From positions 1,860,001 to 1,924,000 of the forward strand of contig JADCRB010000098.1 of the NCBI GenBank assembly GCA_021464245.1: a stretch of DNA of 64,000 nt, written 5' to 3'. Source of the DNA: Carallia brachiata. Its lineage: Eukaryota; Streptophyta; Magnoliopsida; Malpighiales; Rhizophoraceae. Shown here one piece after another: positions 11,190 to 25,912 of the stretch. The first letter of the stretch is position 1, and every line of letters begins with the position of its first letter. The notes below the pieces were generated by a model. It saw nothing but the letters and a program-made list of their open reading frames with translations. It was not told the origin of the DNA and made no database searches. Both the position numbers and the translations under genes were made by a program.

Positions 11190-11725
11190 GTGGTTAATAA
11201 AAGGAATATGTTATTTTTTAGTCTTAAATTTTTATATTTTTTATATATAAATTTTAAATCTTTTTGAAATTTCATTTGAACTCTAAATTTTCGATTTTTT
11301 ATCAAATCAATCAATTCATTAGTGGAAAGTGATCAATCTATTAAAAAAAATAATTCTATCCTTACAAAAATTATTTTAAAAAAATTAAATACACTATTTA
11401 AAAATTTTTTTCATCACAAAATATACACTTTGCATATTTAATTTGAGTATTTGTTAATTAAAAAATATTTAATATACATATTTGTTTACAAAAAAATATC
11501 TCACTTGTGTATTTAATATTTTTTAAATAATTTAAATCAAATTAAACTCGTTTATTAATAGATTGACTATTTTTTTGTAAATAAAATGATTAATATGACA
11601 AAAAATAAAAAAATTTAAAATTCATATAAAATATTAAAAAGATTTAATATTTAAATATAAAAAATATAAAAATTAAAAATTAAAAAATATTGTATCTCAT
11701 TTATTAATCGCTCATCAATATTTGT
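11190..11725. mobile_element. AT-rich inverted-repeat element, borders approximate
   Basis: The left arm (TTATTTTTTAGTCTTAAATTT..) and the reverse complement of the right arm (..ATATTTTTTAATTTTTAATTT) match over about 50 bases, both running into TTATATTTTTTATAT. There is no coding frame and no clear target duplication. Confidence 0.4.
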
Positions 11726-13693
11726 CTTGGTATAAGTTATATGAAAATCAGTGAGAATTAAATGCATCATTATGAAAAAATAACTGCAAAATAAATGTCA
11801 TTACACATTCGAACTTTTTGTTTTTTGGCTAGTCAATCATGTACGATGATCTATAAAAATTTCACTTAATGCCCCCTTTTTTCATTGGGTTTCATTATAA
11901 GAATAAATGCGCTTGAACTAATAATAGTCAGACATTATATAATTTATGAAATAATAAATATATTTTATATAATTATAATTAAAAAATATAATATTTATTT
12001 GTATTACTTTTTATTATTATAGTTACATAAAATTTACTCATAAAACATAAATTTAAACAGTATTTGACCACTAAATGTATGGCTGCATAAGATTTCCGTT
12101 TCTCATTATCGATGTAATATTTTGTGTGTGTAAGTTTGAATTGTCGAAATCGTCTTCAACCAATCTACAACCAATACGGTTTGGGCAGTTTAAGGAAGTT
12201 GATAGATTGGTAGCAGATCAAGATTTTAAAAAACCGCCAATAATATTTTGAACATATAATGTCTCCTCAGCCAATTTAATCTGCAAATACTCCTAATATA
12301 GGACATCTTTACCCCTTTTTTCAATCTCTTTGTTTATTTGTACTTCACATGGACTTATTTTTTTTTCTAAGAATAATAAGAAATAATGAAAATCAATTCA
12401 ATTTTTAATTTTTTACAATTGTTGAATGATAGACATATTTTCAATGTGTGCATAAAATGTTAATCATTTAGTCTTAATTTTTTTTGGAGTCATACGAGCA
12501 CTCATTTTTATTTTTTATGAAATTAACCTTCCTTTCCGTGGCATTAATAAATATAAATTTAACTTTTGCATAATATTTTTTTATTCATCTCTGCAAGCAA
12601 GCAAATCTATGAGGGGTACTCATTTTCGAAGAAGCCCTTTACCGAACATGCAAGCAAGGATAAAAATATGAAGGGTACGTTCGTACTTTTGAATTAACGA
12701 ATTCAGAAGGGCTTCCATTCAATTTACCCAAAATAGCCTTCTGAGTTAGCCACCGACCTTCCCGACACCTCATAAAAAGGTCGGTTTGAGTTAAGCTAGT
12801 GGCTGAAAAATACTTATATCAAGTCTCAGTTTTAAACTCGTTTACTAAACTAATTAAATTTGAATATGGCAAAATTTAACTCAATTCAACTCGTTTATAG
12901 TCTTAGTTAAACTGCAATTACAGGTATGAATTATCTTTCATTCTCTTTTTGCTTCGCATTCCACAAGATAAAACTGCACTATTTATATATTTTGCTTCCA
13001 AAAATGTAACAAACAAAAAGATGAAAAATCAAAAAAGAAAAAGGAAAAAACTCGTCTAGTAACAAGCAAATTAACAAAATTCTTCATAAAAAAAACAAAA
13101 AGCAAAGTAACAAAAGTTATAAGATCAATTAGTTGAAATACAAAATGTTTCATATAATTTAATTGAAACAAGAATTGTCTTTTAAGATCTCAAATTTGAA
13201 TCTTGGTCGACAAATTAACCAATATAGAAACTAACTTCTTTTACCCTTGGCCCCTTCTTAGATGATTGGATTGGCTGTTATTCTTTTTTTTTTTTTTGGT
13301 TTGGTTTGGTCAAAGATTGGCTGCCCGGGTACACACAGATGGACAAAGTAGTATAACCTCATTTTTAACGTTGCAAATAGGAAAAAGTTTCAATTAGACA
13401 ATAATTTTTGAGTGATAATAGAAGAAAAATAAGCCATAGTTGTGGTAAGCTTTGATAAAGAAAGAAATGGGCAGGGGAACGGGAATTCATAGAGATTATG
13501 GTTTCAAGTTGAGTGACATTACCTTTTTTCTAACAGAAACATAGGCCTTTTCTCTGCGATGAGGGGGAAAATGGATTAATAAACAAAACTCCATTGGACG
13601 AAATAATCTATCACTAGTTGAGTACAGTAGAGTGTTTTAACCGAAGTAGAAGCTGCCCTTATTTGCTCGTCACCAAAAACCAACTTTAGGTAA
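11726..13693. other. intergenic, no gene recognised
   Basis: AT-rich DNA between the TPD1-like cluster and TIM. Short open frames are low-complexity. Two near-identical phrases with GCAAGCAA (about 12590 and 12650) form a small local direct repeat. Confidence 0.4.
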
Positions 13694-16204
<2,511 letters not shown>

Positions 16205-16937
16205 GGCAAATGTGGTAAGTTTGCGTTTGGTGATTGGTTTCTCTCTGGGTTCTGGAATCTGGAGTGATAGCCACTGGAAGAAGAGATGGCCAGTTTAAGA
16301 AAGAGCAACTCCCACGCGACTTTGCAACAAACTTGTTGACGCGCTCTATTTCTTTCCTATTATTTTATTATTTTTGGTGTCTAATTCTGTCATAAACATT
16401 TTAATTTCGGGGCTTTTTCGTTTTGATATTTTCTTGTTGATTTATTATTTATAACGGGAGATATTTTCCGTGCTTTTTTAGGCACACAAGTCCACTTGAG
16501 AGTGTCATCCTGCGACGCGCGGCTGGAATGGAGGTAAAAAAATCTGACGGAAGCCTTTCACCGGCAGTGGCAGTTATAGACCACTAGCAGTTGTCGCTGC
16601 CCTTCAACGGCAAGACAAGAGAAGCAAGATTGCTGTATGTTTAGCTGGTCATTCTAAAACGCCACCGTTTCGTTAAGATATCGGGCGAGTCTTTCCTTCT
16701 GCCGCTTGATTTGGAGCGAAGGACGTGGATAAGCCGGCCCAAGTAGAGTCTGTGGCCGAGGACCTCGGGGAGACCATACGGGTGGACATTTGATCCCAGC
16801 CTGGTAACCTAGAAAGCACCAATCTCAGCCATTATGTAAGTTTATCCTTTCAGTAAAAAAAAAAAAAAATCTATGAATTTGATTAGGTAGGAATTCAGTG
16901 AGGAGTTCGAGAAAATATATAGTTTGTTTAACGATGT
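16205..16937. other. upstream region of TIM, no gene
   Basis: Promoter and 5' leader of the TIM gene are expected here. Bases 16490-16840 are more GC-rich than typical intergenic DNA in the window but contain no supported coding frame. Confidence 0.4.
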
Positions 16938-17538
16938 CTAATGAAGCACGGATATAGATACAGCGATATAAATATAATACGATATGGATACAGCGATACA
17001 TTAAAAATATTAGAATATGAATACGGTTTGGACACGATTATATATATATATAATTAAATTTATAAAATTTTTGGGTATCATATATTTTTTTTAAATAATT
17101 TTATAAATTTTATTCACCCAAAAATATAATTATATAACTATTATAACTTTTAGAAATTTTTTATTCAAATAATATATGGTAAGATTCTTTATTTTTTATT
17201 GTGAAGTACTGAAATACAGATATAAGATTTTGTAATTAATTTAATTTTTCTGTTAAAATTAAAAACAAGTTGAAATTTAAGCGTTTCAAAAGTTATGAAT
17301 AATTGACAATATTAAATTATAATTTTTAAGAATTTTTTTTATATTTGTTAAAAATATTTTTGTGTATCAGATACTTGTACTTCCCGTGTCCGACACGCGT
17401 ATCGAATTAAAAAAAAATTTTCAGCGAACACTTCTAACCGTGTCGGACACGTGTCCGCCGCGTGTCTGTCACGTGTCCGTGTGTTCGGCGTATCCGACAC
17501 GCAGTACGCTTATTTTTTAAAGTATCCATACTTCATAG
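16938..17538 (+). mobile_element. non-autonomous element with GTGTCGGACACG motifs, copy 1
   Basis: It begins CTAATGAAGCACGGATA and ends TATCCATACTTCATAG, an imperfect terminal inverted repeat. Near the right end are several overlapping GTGTCCG/CGGACAC palindromes (17385-17510). The middle is AT-rich with a (TA)n tract. A second copy in opposite orientation occurs at 40986-41628. No clear target duplication is visible here and there is no protein. Confidence 0.65.
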
Positions 17539-18783
17539 ATGATATAAAAAATTTTTAAGACCAAATTTTTGTTGTCTTTTAAATTAGTTTTAAATTTTAG
17601 ATTGTTTTTGGGCCGTTACATCTGAGGCTAGCACATCATCGATGGGCTCCAGCAATCCGATGAAATCTAAAATTAAAAAAATAAATATTTTAAAGAATCT
17701 TTCTTTTTTTTTTTTTAGTAAAACGATTGGTGTAATAAGGTAATTTGCCTTCACTAAAGAGAACATGCAAATTCCCAAAATATTTTATCCGGACAGGACG
17801 GCAATAGCTGAAGTCTGGAAATTGATATTATGTCGAAGGAAGATGAGCGGAGCTGGGGAGTGGTTACGCACTAAATCCAATTTTCTGTGTGTTGTTTCTT
17901 AAGCCATTGTCACCAAGACTGCCCCGAGCGTCAAATTTACAAAAAATTGATGTATCGTATCTTCTTAATCAAACGCAACGAACGTCTCTGCACAATCCAA
18001 GAAACGGTTATAACGGGTAAGGCAGTGAGGTCACGAATAGCCAGGTATTAGCGTATACTTTCCTTCTTTTTCTTTTTACGTTGTTGTTGCCTTTATTCTA
18101 ATAATTTCTTCAAAGAATTAGACTAATTTTGCTTAAGTATAACAACGTGCAAGAGATTTAACCCAGTTGATTAAACGTTTTTTTTTTTTTTTTGACATAA
18201 GTTGATTAAATGGTTTAAAGCTAAGGCATTTTGGACCGAGTGATTCCAAAATAATTTTTGGTACTACTTCCAATCCCAAGCGTGTAATATTGGATCATGA
18301 AGCCCATCTATTGGAAAAGATATTTTGGTTTAGCGGGTACAAACAATGGCTGTTAGATAGGAGCTTGGATCTTTGTGACAGCGAATCCCTAAAGATTTGG
18401 TATATTCAAGTCCGACCACAGGCTCACGTATGTGGCCAATGAACTGCGTCCGCAAGGAATGAAGTACATGTGAATAGATGCTCAGCTATTTTTTGACCAA
18501 AAAAAAAAAAAGGCTCAGCTATTTGAATTAGTGGAAGACTGTGGCCCTCTATGAGAGTGTCTAACCCTTGCCGCCCTTCCCTACCAGTTCCTCTAATAAT
18601 GATTTTATCATCTCGTCTACAAATTAAAAAAAAAAAAAAAAAAAACGAAGTAAGTCCTAAGAAGGAGACAACTCACACACTGCTTTTCAGTTTTTCATTT
18701 TTAAACAATAGAAATGTAGGAGTTTGTGACTTTGATTTCAAAAGCAGGACATTGTGACTTTGTTTTTGAACTTAGTTTATTCC

Positions 18784-19213
18784 ATAGTTGTAAAAATTGG
18801 ACCGAATTGACCGGTTGAATCGGTGACCGATCGGTGGTCCGGTCTGATTCAAAGTAAAAATTAAATAAAATTTGGATCGGTTAAGAACCGGTAAAAACTG
18901 GTCAAAACCAAACTGATCCAACCAGTCCAAACAAAATATAAAAATTCAAAAATTTTAATTTGCTTTCAAATTTTGTTTAAATTATAATTTGAGTTCTAAG
19001 TTTATTAAAATTTATAATTTAGTCCTAAATTTGATCAAAATTTTCAATTTAATACTTAAAATTTAAAAAATTAATATTTAATCATATATATATATATATA
19101 TTATATATATATATATATATAATATTATATATTATTAAATACTGGTTCAACCGATTGAATTTTGACTTACTAATGTTTCTAGTTCGATGTCCGGTCCAGT
19201 TCTGATAACCTTG
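18784..19213. mobile_element. Mutator-like MITE with GGACCG ends and 9-bp target duplication
   Basis: The left end ATAGTTGTAAAAATTGGACCG and the reverse complement of the right end (AAGGTTATCAGAACTGGACCG) match over most positions. Inside both ends lie further ACCGGTT/AACCGATT motifs. The nonamer GTTTATTCC flanks both sides (18775-18783 and 19214-19222). A long TA-repeat occupies the core (19086-19130). It is non-coding and therefore non-autonomous. Confidence 0.8.
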
Positions 19214-19222
19214 GTTTATTCC

Positions 19223-20269
19223 TCTGTATTTGATAAAAGCATCAATGGTCAAAAATTTTTCTAACAAAAAAAGAGGGACCTTTCCCATGTATTTTATCTC
19301 GCTTTGCGGACACCCGGTACCGGACACTTCGCATCCTCGCCTTCTACTCGCCTGTCCCAAACTTGCACCTGTACGACTCTTGTTGCGGTAATCGCCGTCG
19401 GAGGACTGTATTGGATGATTAGTGAATCTATTATGATGCTTAATCGTCTTAGACGTGCGGCGAGTTTGTTCATTAAGTCCGGTGGATCCAATTGCATTTC
19501 AATTAGCTCTGAACCAGCCCTAAATTCTTGGGTTCCCACGGTTGAGTCTTACCGTTGTGTTTTGGTAAAGCAGCCCTTTCTCAAAGCACACCCACATTAG
19601 GGCTCTTTCAACATTCAAGTCCTCGGGCTGTTCTTAGAGCCATTGTCACCAATTATAAAATCCATCAAAATTGCAAGTACAAGGCCCCATTCATGATGAA
19701 TAAAACTATTCACAGCCTAACAATCAAAGGGAAACTATGCTTAGATGTCAAGAGGAAAAGGCTGTCCTTTTCTTCTATTCACATGCAACTTACTCATCCC
19801 TCGTGTCAGTAGACTCTGCATTGTACATTGAATTTGAGGTTAAATCTCAGCATCTCAATTAAATATGTTACAATTCATATTCTATAGTTACTACACGAGA
19901 CTACCAGCAGACCACTCACTGGCCTTGTCTTCCATAGAATTAATATGCCCACACGGACATCAAAACTAAACGTGGACCAGCCGCCTGATTATTGACCACA
20001 TGAAGATATCCCATGACCATCAAGCAATCTTTGTGGCTTCACTAATCCTCTTCCAAAATGTGCCCATAGCAACAGCTGTTACAAAACCATACATCCTTGG
20101 TCACATCCATTAATGTTTTAGTTCAGGGACAAACTTAGTGTCAGTGACCATACACCGAGTAACGCATTGAGACTTAAGTGGAGAAAACATAATAAAATGC
20201 CGAAAGAACAGATTTAAAAATGGAAATAGATGATGGGCATACCTACAGCCTGGCTCTCACAGCATGCAC
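19223..20269. other. intergenic downstream of bHLH121
   Basis: Contains a GC-richer patch at about 19290-19560 with open frames on both strands, none starting at ATG with a recognisable product. The rest is probably the 3' flank of the bHLH gene. Confidence 0.35.
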
Positions 20270-22050
20270 TCATTGGTCCAAATCACCAGCCCTTGTTCTA
20301 CCGACTATGCTATTGGATGAGCTATCCTGTACACTGCCTGATGACGAACACCCACTTGAAAAACTTCCTTCTCTGGCACTACTTTCTTTTGTTGGTGATT
20401 TTGTGGACTTCCTATGTCCTGATGATAAATCCTGCAAAATGCATTATGCCTAGTTCAAAATGGATGTAGTGATCAATCATCAACTGGGTAACAGTATTTT
20501 GCCTCTCAAAACCCACACTAAAACCCACAACTGACCTGGTCTGATGCTGATCCCGGAGTCTTCAATTCCAGTTCTGTTGTAACATCATTAGCGGCATCCA
20601 TTTTTTTATCCTTGCTATCCCCTGATAATCTATTCCTTGAGTCATGTCTGCCTGAAACATGGGATCGACTGACAGGCTGTGGCCGGGCAAATGAAGATAT
20701 ATGTTGTGTGGGCTGCTGATCAACCATGGTATTTTGGGCCACATATGGAACAAAAGTTGAAGAGGGGTTAGCAAGGACTGCGGGATTCTGGTTTCCAAAG
20801 AAGGGATATGGCTGCATGGTTGGATGCATGGGAATTGGAGCGGAGGGCATTGCCACTGGCACTGGAAAGGGATAAGAAGGTGGGGCTACAACAACTGAGT
20901 GATCCATGGCAGTCCAAGGGAGCATAGCCCTAAGTCTTTGTTGGTATTGAGAACTAAGATTCTCAATATCAGTTTTAAGAGATGCTTTTCTTCTCTAAGG
21001 TCATTTTTCTCCTGGGTCAACTGTTTGTGGACAAATTTCCTTAGTAAGAATCCCATTCTAGCCCTCAAGGATTTTCATCAAAATAAGATATCAGAAAATC
21101 ACCTCACGAGATTCATCAGTCAGAGCAGCATGCTCAGCCTCAAGTTTGTCGACTTGTGATGTCAGATCCGTCAATAACTGAATTGTGTCAGATAGAATGG
21201 CAGCCTTGTCATTTTTGGGTCTACTAGGATCTGCACCTCAAAATTGCAACATGGAAACATGTAATTAGTTATTTCAGTTACAAGAACGTAGTATTTCAGT
21301 GAGACGAATGTTACAGGTATGTTGTTGATGACTTGAAAGCATCATTCAAGAATCAATTCCATTCATCTGAATTTCATCTTACATGAAGCTAACAAGATGG
21401 CATTATGTTTTACCAAGTGCATTTCCCAACTCGACGAACTGCTCATTTAGACGATCTCTCCTCAACCTCTCTCGGTCAGCCTTCTGAATTTTCCTTGCAG
21501 CCATGGAATCCTTGACTTCCACTTCAGGCCTTTGGATGCACAATGATAAAACAGACACAATGGAAGCAGAAAAGCATGTGGTGAGAGGAGAGCGTGTAAT
21601 TCATAAATTCGTGATTGTCAAAAACAGTAGTATGCTCGAATAGAACTGAGCGCAAGAAATTAACGACCCAACCCAACAAAATCGTCGTTGATGACTCCAA
21701 TAACTAAACAAACTTCAATTTATTGTAAAACAATGAGTCAATTAAGCCATAATTAAGAACCGAAATCCCAACAGGGGAAACCCAAATTTCATACCCGACC
21801 CGCGCAAATCATCAAAAAGAAAATTCTGAACTTCGGTTCTTCATAACTGCTTGATTAAAAGGATGAAATTCGACGGAAGGAAACCAAGTCAAGTGGGGTT
21901 ATGACGAACAAACCTGGATTGGGGATGAGAGCGAGTGGGAGGCACGGACCTGTCAGGAGGCGGGGGTTGTTGGGTGAATCCGATGAATGGCAAATTTGAG
22001 GCTTGCATTTGCATTGATTGATAAACAGCGTTGGGCTGTTTCTGATCCAT
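20270..22050 (-). CDS. bHLH121: bHLH121-like transcription factor (URI type), frameshifted
   Basis: Plant bHLH factor; Arabidopsis bHLH121/URI works upstream of the iron-deficiency response with clade IVc bHLHs. Five exons: 21914-22050, 21414-21529, 21103-21230, 20536-21020, 20270-20431. The basic region and first helix are at residues about 56-84 (ARKIQKADRERLRRDRLNEQF), the second helix follows SRPKNDKAAILSDT, then a leucine-zipper-like coiled coil leads into LTQEKNDLREEK. After that the frame breaks. The A-run at 20985-20990 is one base short, so the next conserved block (SLKTDIENL..YQQRLRAMLPW) is read in another frame. As written, translation stops at 20886-20888. With one added base the sum is 1029 bases and 342 residues, with the family's LELKTPGSASDQ and a Ser-rich tail. 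It may be an assembly error or a real null. Confidence 0.88.
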
Positions 22051-22986
22051 TGTTCCGTGATCGAATGCAAAAGTTGCGTACTCTCCACTCTCGAATTGGT
22101 GGCGGTATTGGAATCCCGTGAGCGCGAAAGCTTATCCGACTTCGCCAACCATACTGTCATTTTTTGTTTGGTTCAGCGCCCTCGGGAGTTAGCGGGCAAA
22201 TGGGCTATGCGTTAATCACCCCGAAAAGTAAGATTGTTAACCCGGCCCAAATCTTCATGGAAATGGAGCTCTTCTAAGTCGCTGTGATGTCGGGCTGTTT
22301 AATTAGAAGGCCCAAACCACTGCTGGTATAATTAGCTCAATTAATTACAAGTACGTGCATCTAACTCTCAGGTATGAGATTTAAAGTTTAAACTTGGCTC
22401 TCACTCTTTTTTCTCTCGTTATCGCTGAACTACCAATTTCAATAAATAAAAAAAGAATTAGACTACGTGTAAAAAATTATGACTTCTAATTTTAAAATTA
22501 CAGTTCGTTACTTACTACGAAAAGTGTTGTAATTATTAACTATCTAGCACTAGCACTAATATTTAGAAGAGGCTCAATTTTCTAAGGAGACTTTCGAAAC
22601 ACTATTCTTTCTTTTTTATTTTCTTGACAAAAAAAAATGTTTACTTATCTAGTTGCTTTGTACCCTGCTGCATAAAGAATAGCAATGTTCTTTGAGATGC
22701 CATGCAACACTTTGCTCGCTTTTCCATTTTTAAAAAAGGCCCAACGACTGGTCGAGTAGTGAAAAAAAAAAAATTCAATGGAAGTTTTGTCAACTGATCC
22801 GACGGTTATCATATATTCTATATAGATCCATCGCTTTCTTATAAAATCCTAATATTGCTTGGCGGTTTGGGGTTAAAAAATGAATGAATACAATAATATA
22901 AAAACCTCCTTTTATTCTCACACAGACGCATTGGTAGATCCTTATCTTTGAGGGGATTACGGGAAAAAGGAAAAGCGGCAGCAAAG
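22051..22986. promoter_or_regulatory. shared divergent promoter region, bHLH121 and XCT
   Basis: The two start codons point away from each other and are 936 bases apart, so this interval must hold both promoters and 5' leaders. CTATATAG at about 22816-22823 is a possible TATA element for the plus-strand gene. Co-regulation is not shown by the sequence. Confidence 0.45.
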
Positions 22987-25912
22987 ATGTCGGGTATGGG
23001 AGACGGGTACGTGGGCACGGCCCAAGACGCCGTGAGGATCCGGCGGCTGGAGAAGCAGCGAGAGGCCGAGCGCCGCAAAATCCAGGAGCTGAAGACAAAA
23101 TCCGCCTCCGCCAAGGGCCAGCCCGGCCTTCTCCAGTTCGGTTCAAGTACCTCAGAGGTCGGTATTTGTTCGACGTCTCTCCTTAATTTATCTCCTAGGG
23201 TTCTCAACGCTAACGCCTTTTTTCTGCCCTTTAGGGTTTGTAGCGCAGTAATATTTTCTTCTTTCTTTTGTTGTTCCCTTATCTTTTAACGTAGAAAGTT
23301 CAAGAATCTTTAGTTTCTTGGTGTATTGATCGTTTTATGTTGATTCTTTCATAGTTTGTTTATAGTCTGTCGATTAATATTTTGCTTTTTAACTTTATAT
23401 TTGACTATTTATGTAATTTTTTTTATTTGTTTTTGGATTTTCAGATTCTTGAGACCGCATTTAAGAAGGAAACTGTGGGTTTGGTCACGAGGGAGCAGTA
23501 TGTCGAGAAGGTAAGAATGCTTTTTTTGGGTATTCGTAAATTTTGGAATTGCTATTGGAGGTGGCATATGCAGTTGAATAATTTCATAGTGTATGCTTAT
23601 GGCAGAGGGTCAATATTCAGAATAAAATTGAAGAGGAGGAGAAGGAGAAACTTCAAAAGCTGCGGCAAGAGTAAGTCTCGTTACCAGCCTTTATTAGTTT
23701 TCCTTTTTTTGAAAAAAAAAAATCAGTTTAATTTGTTGGAATTTTCTCCCCATCACAGGGAGGAGGAGCTCCAGTTAGAAAAGCGTAAAAAGAGGAAGAT
23801 CAAGGGGAATTCTCGATTGTCTTTTGTTGATGATATTGAAAACGGTGGTGAAGAAGAAGAAAACATTGAAAACAGTGAGCACATATTGTTGACATACACT
23901 ATTCCTTATAGGGCTTTGGTTCCGGCTTTTTTAGCACAAGCTTTTTGTGATTTTTGTTGTGGTCATTCCTAAAGAAATAAATTATGAGATGACGAGAGTT
24001 GTGCTTTTCATTGCTTCTATGATCTGTCTTTTTTATTCACTCCTGTCTCTCTTGGTAGTAGAAGAGATGGAATTTTTAGCAGTCTGTGTTTCCCATCGCG
24101 ATACTTTATTTGCAGGCAATTTAGATCCAAAAAGGTCAGTGCGTGGAAAATTTGGCAAAGATCCCACAGTGGAGACAAGCTTTTTGCCTGATAGGTTTGT
24201 TCTCTCTCTCTCTCTCTCTCGCTCTTTCTGTGTGTGTATGGATTGGGACTAACATATGAGCTTAGGGGGGCCGAGGATGATGATTCAGTGAGCGGGAGGC
24301 AGAGGAACAAGCTGAGCGCGAAAGGTTGCGGAAACAGTGGCTTTGGGAGCAGGAACAGATTAAAAGTAATTCTATGACAAGGCTATTTCATGGGTATGGA
24401 TTCTTGAGAACGCATTGCTGAATCTATTTTTTTATTGTTTCAGATGAGCCTCTTGAAATCACTTACAGTTACTGGGATGGTGCTGGCCATAGAAGGGTGA
24501 TCCAGGTTAGTTCTATTAATTTGACTCATAATTTATTTGTCTGCTTCTAAATTTTTCCATCCACCATTAATTGTCATGTAAATTTTTGGTTCATGGTATT
24601 ATCATGTAGGTGCGCAAAGGTGATAGGATAGGAGAGTTTCTTCGAGCAGTTCAGCAGCAACTTGCACCCGAATTTAGAGAAATCAGAACTACATCTGTGG
24701 AGAATTTGCTCTATGTGAAGGAAGATCTTATCATTCCCCATGTAAGATGGTTTGAAGTTTTAAGTTAATGATAAAAGCTCTCTTTATTGCTATTTTGAAC
24801 TCAAGCAAACTGATTGCACCATTTCTTAAATCTTTATATTGTGGGATTTCAGCAACATAGCTTTTATGAACTGATCGTGAACAAGGCTAGGGGCAAAAGT
24901 GGACCGGTAATGCTCAATATCTCACTTACCTTGAGTTTCATCTGCTTCACTTTTAATATGATTGTGAACACGGCTAGTGGCATAAGAATGGAGGAGAAGG
25001 ACCCTCAATATTGTTAAGTAGCTAATCTAGAATGTTGGCTTTGTAGTCTTTTTAGTAATCATTTTTGTGCTCACCTGGTGGCAGGATAGTTGAGAGACCG
25101 AGGCAGTACTGGGTTTTGGGTTGATGCTTTTGTTTGATTACTGAAAAGCTAGCTACATATTGGCAAATATTTACAGCTTGCCCCAGAAATGAAAAGGGAA
25201 AAAATAACTAAAACAAAAATTGAAATGATGATAAATGACCAGTTATTAATTCACTTGAAAATTTGGATGTCCTACTTAACCACTAGTTTTCTGTAATGTG
25301 TGCTGCTAACAGTGGTTTTATATTCATTGTCTCTTCTTTGCTAGCTTTTCCACTTCGATGTTCACGAAGATGTGCGAACAATTGCTGATGCAACAATAGA
25401 AAAAGATGAGGTACATTTACGGTGTATTCTGCCATTATTCCTGTATGAATGAAGGATTTTTGCTTGTAGCTCAAATGTGTGTTTACCGATTTTCAGTCAC
25501 ATGCTGGTAAAGTTGTTGAGAGGCACTGGTATGAAAAGAACAAGCACATCTTCCCTGCTTCAAGATGGGAGGTGTGTCCTCTCTCTCTCTCTCTATCTCT
25601 TCCCCTCTCCCTCTCCCTCCCCCCCCCCTGGGGGAAAAAAAATCCCTATAAAGCCTTTCTCTTGTTTTTTTTACTTTTGATATTTGGGGCAATGCAGTAA
25701 AATCTTTCCTTCCCTCCCCCACCCTTCTAAATCCTTTCTCTTGCTATTCTTACTTTGTTATTTGGGGTAATGCAGTAAATGGCCTATTTGAAGGCATTAT
25801 AATGCCTTGCCTATTGAGATTGTCTAATCCTTTTTTCCCTTTTCTTTTTCATGCGTGCCAGATATATGACCCATCGAAGAAGTGGGAACGTTACACTATC
25901 CATGGAGATTGA
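22987..25912 (+). CDS. XCT: XAP5 CIRCADIAN TIMEKEEPER (XCT, XAP5/FAM50 family)
   Basis: Nuclear protein of the XAP5/FAM50 family; in Arabidopsis XCT affects the circadian clock, small-RNA levels and pre-mRNA splicing. Twelve exons: 22987-23157, 23445-23510, 23606-23670, 23759-23874, 24116-24194, 24289-24365, 24444-24505, 24610-24741, 24853-24906, 25345-25410, 25497-25571, 25862-25912. They sum to 1014 bases and 337 residues, the same length as I recall for Arabidopsis XCT. The N-terminus is [20 protein letters not shown] with a charged coiled coil. A basic KRKKRKIKG likely serves as a nuclear signal at about residue 108-116. The conserved C-terminal XAP5 domain holds [19 protein letters not shown] and FPASRWEIYDP, ending YTIHGD. 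The acceptor of exon 6 lacks a good pyrimidine tract but gives the conserved S-E-R-E-A-E-E. Confidence 0.96.

Noticed and set aside
19294..19539. 81-codon minus-strand frame with LAARLRRLSIIIDSLII
   Set aside because: Starts at GTG, lacks known motifs and lies in a short GC-richer patch; not enough to call a gene.
23382..23972. 196-codon plus-strand open frame
   Set aside because: Read-through of XCT exons 2-4 and their introns; the spliced model fits the family exactly.
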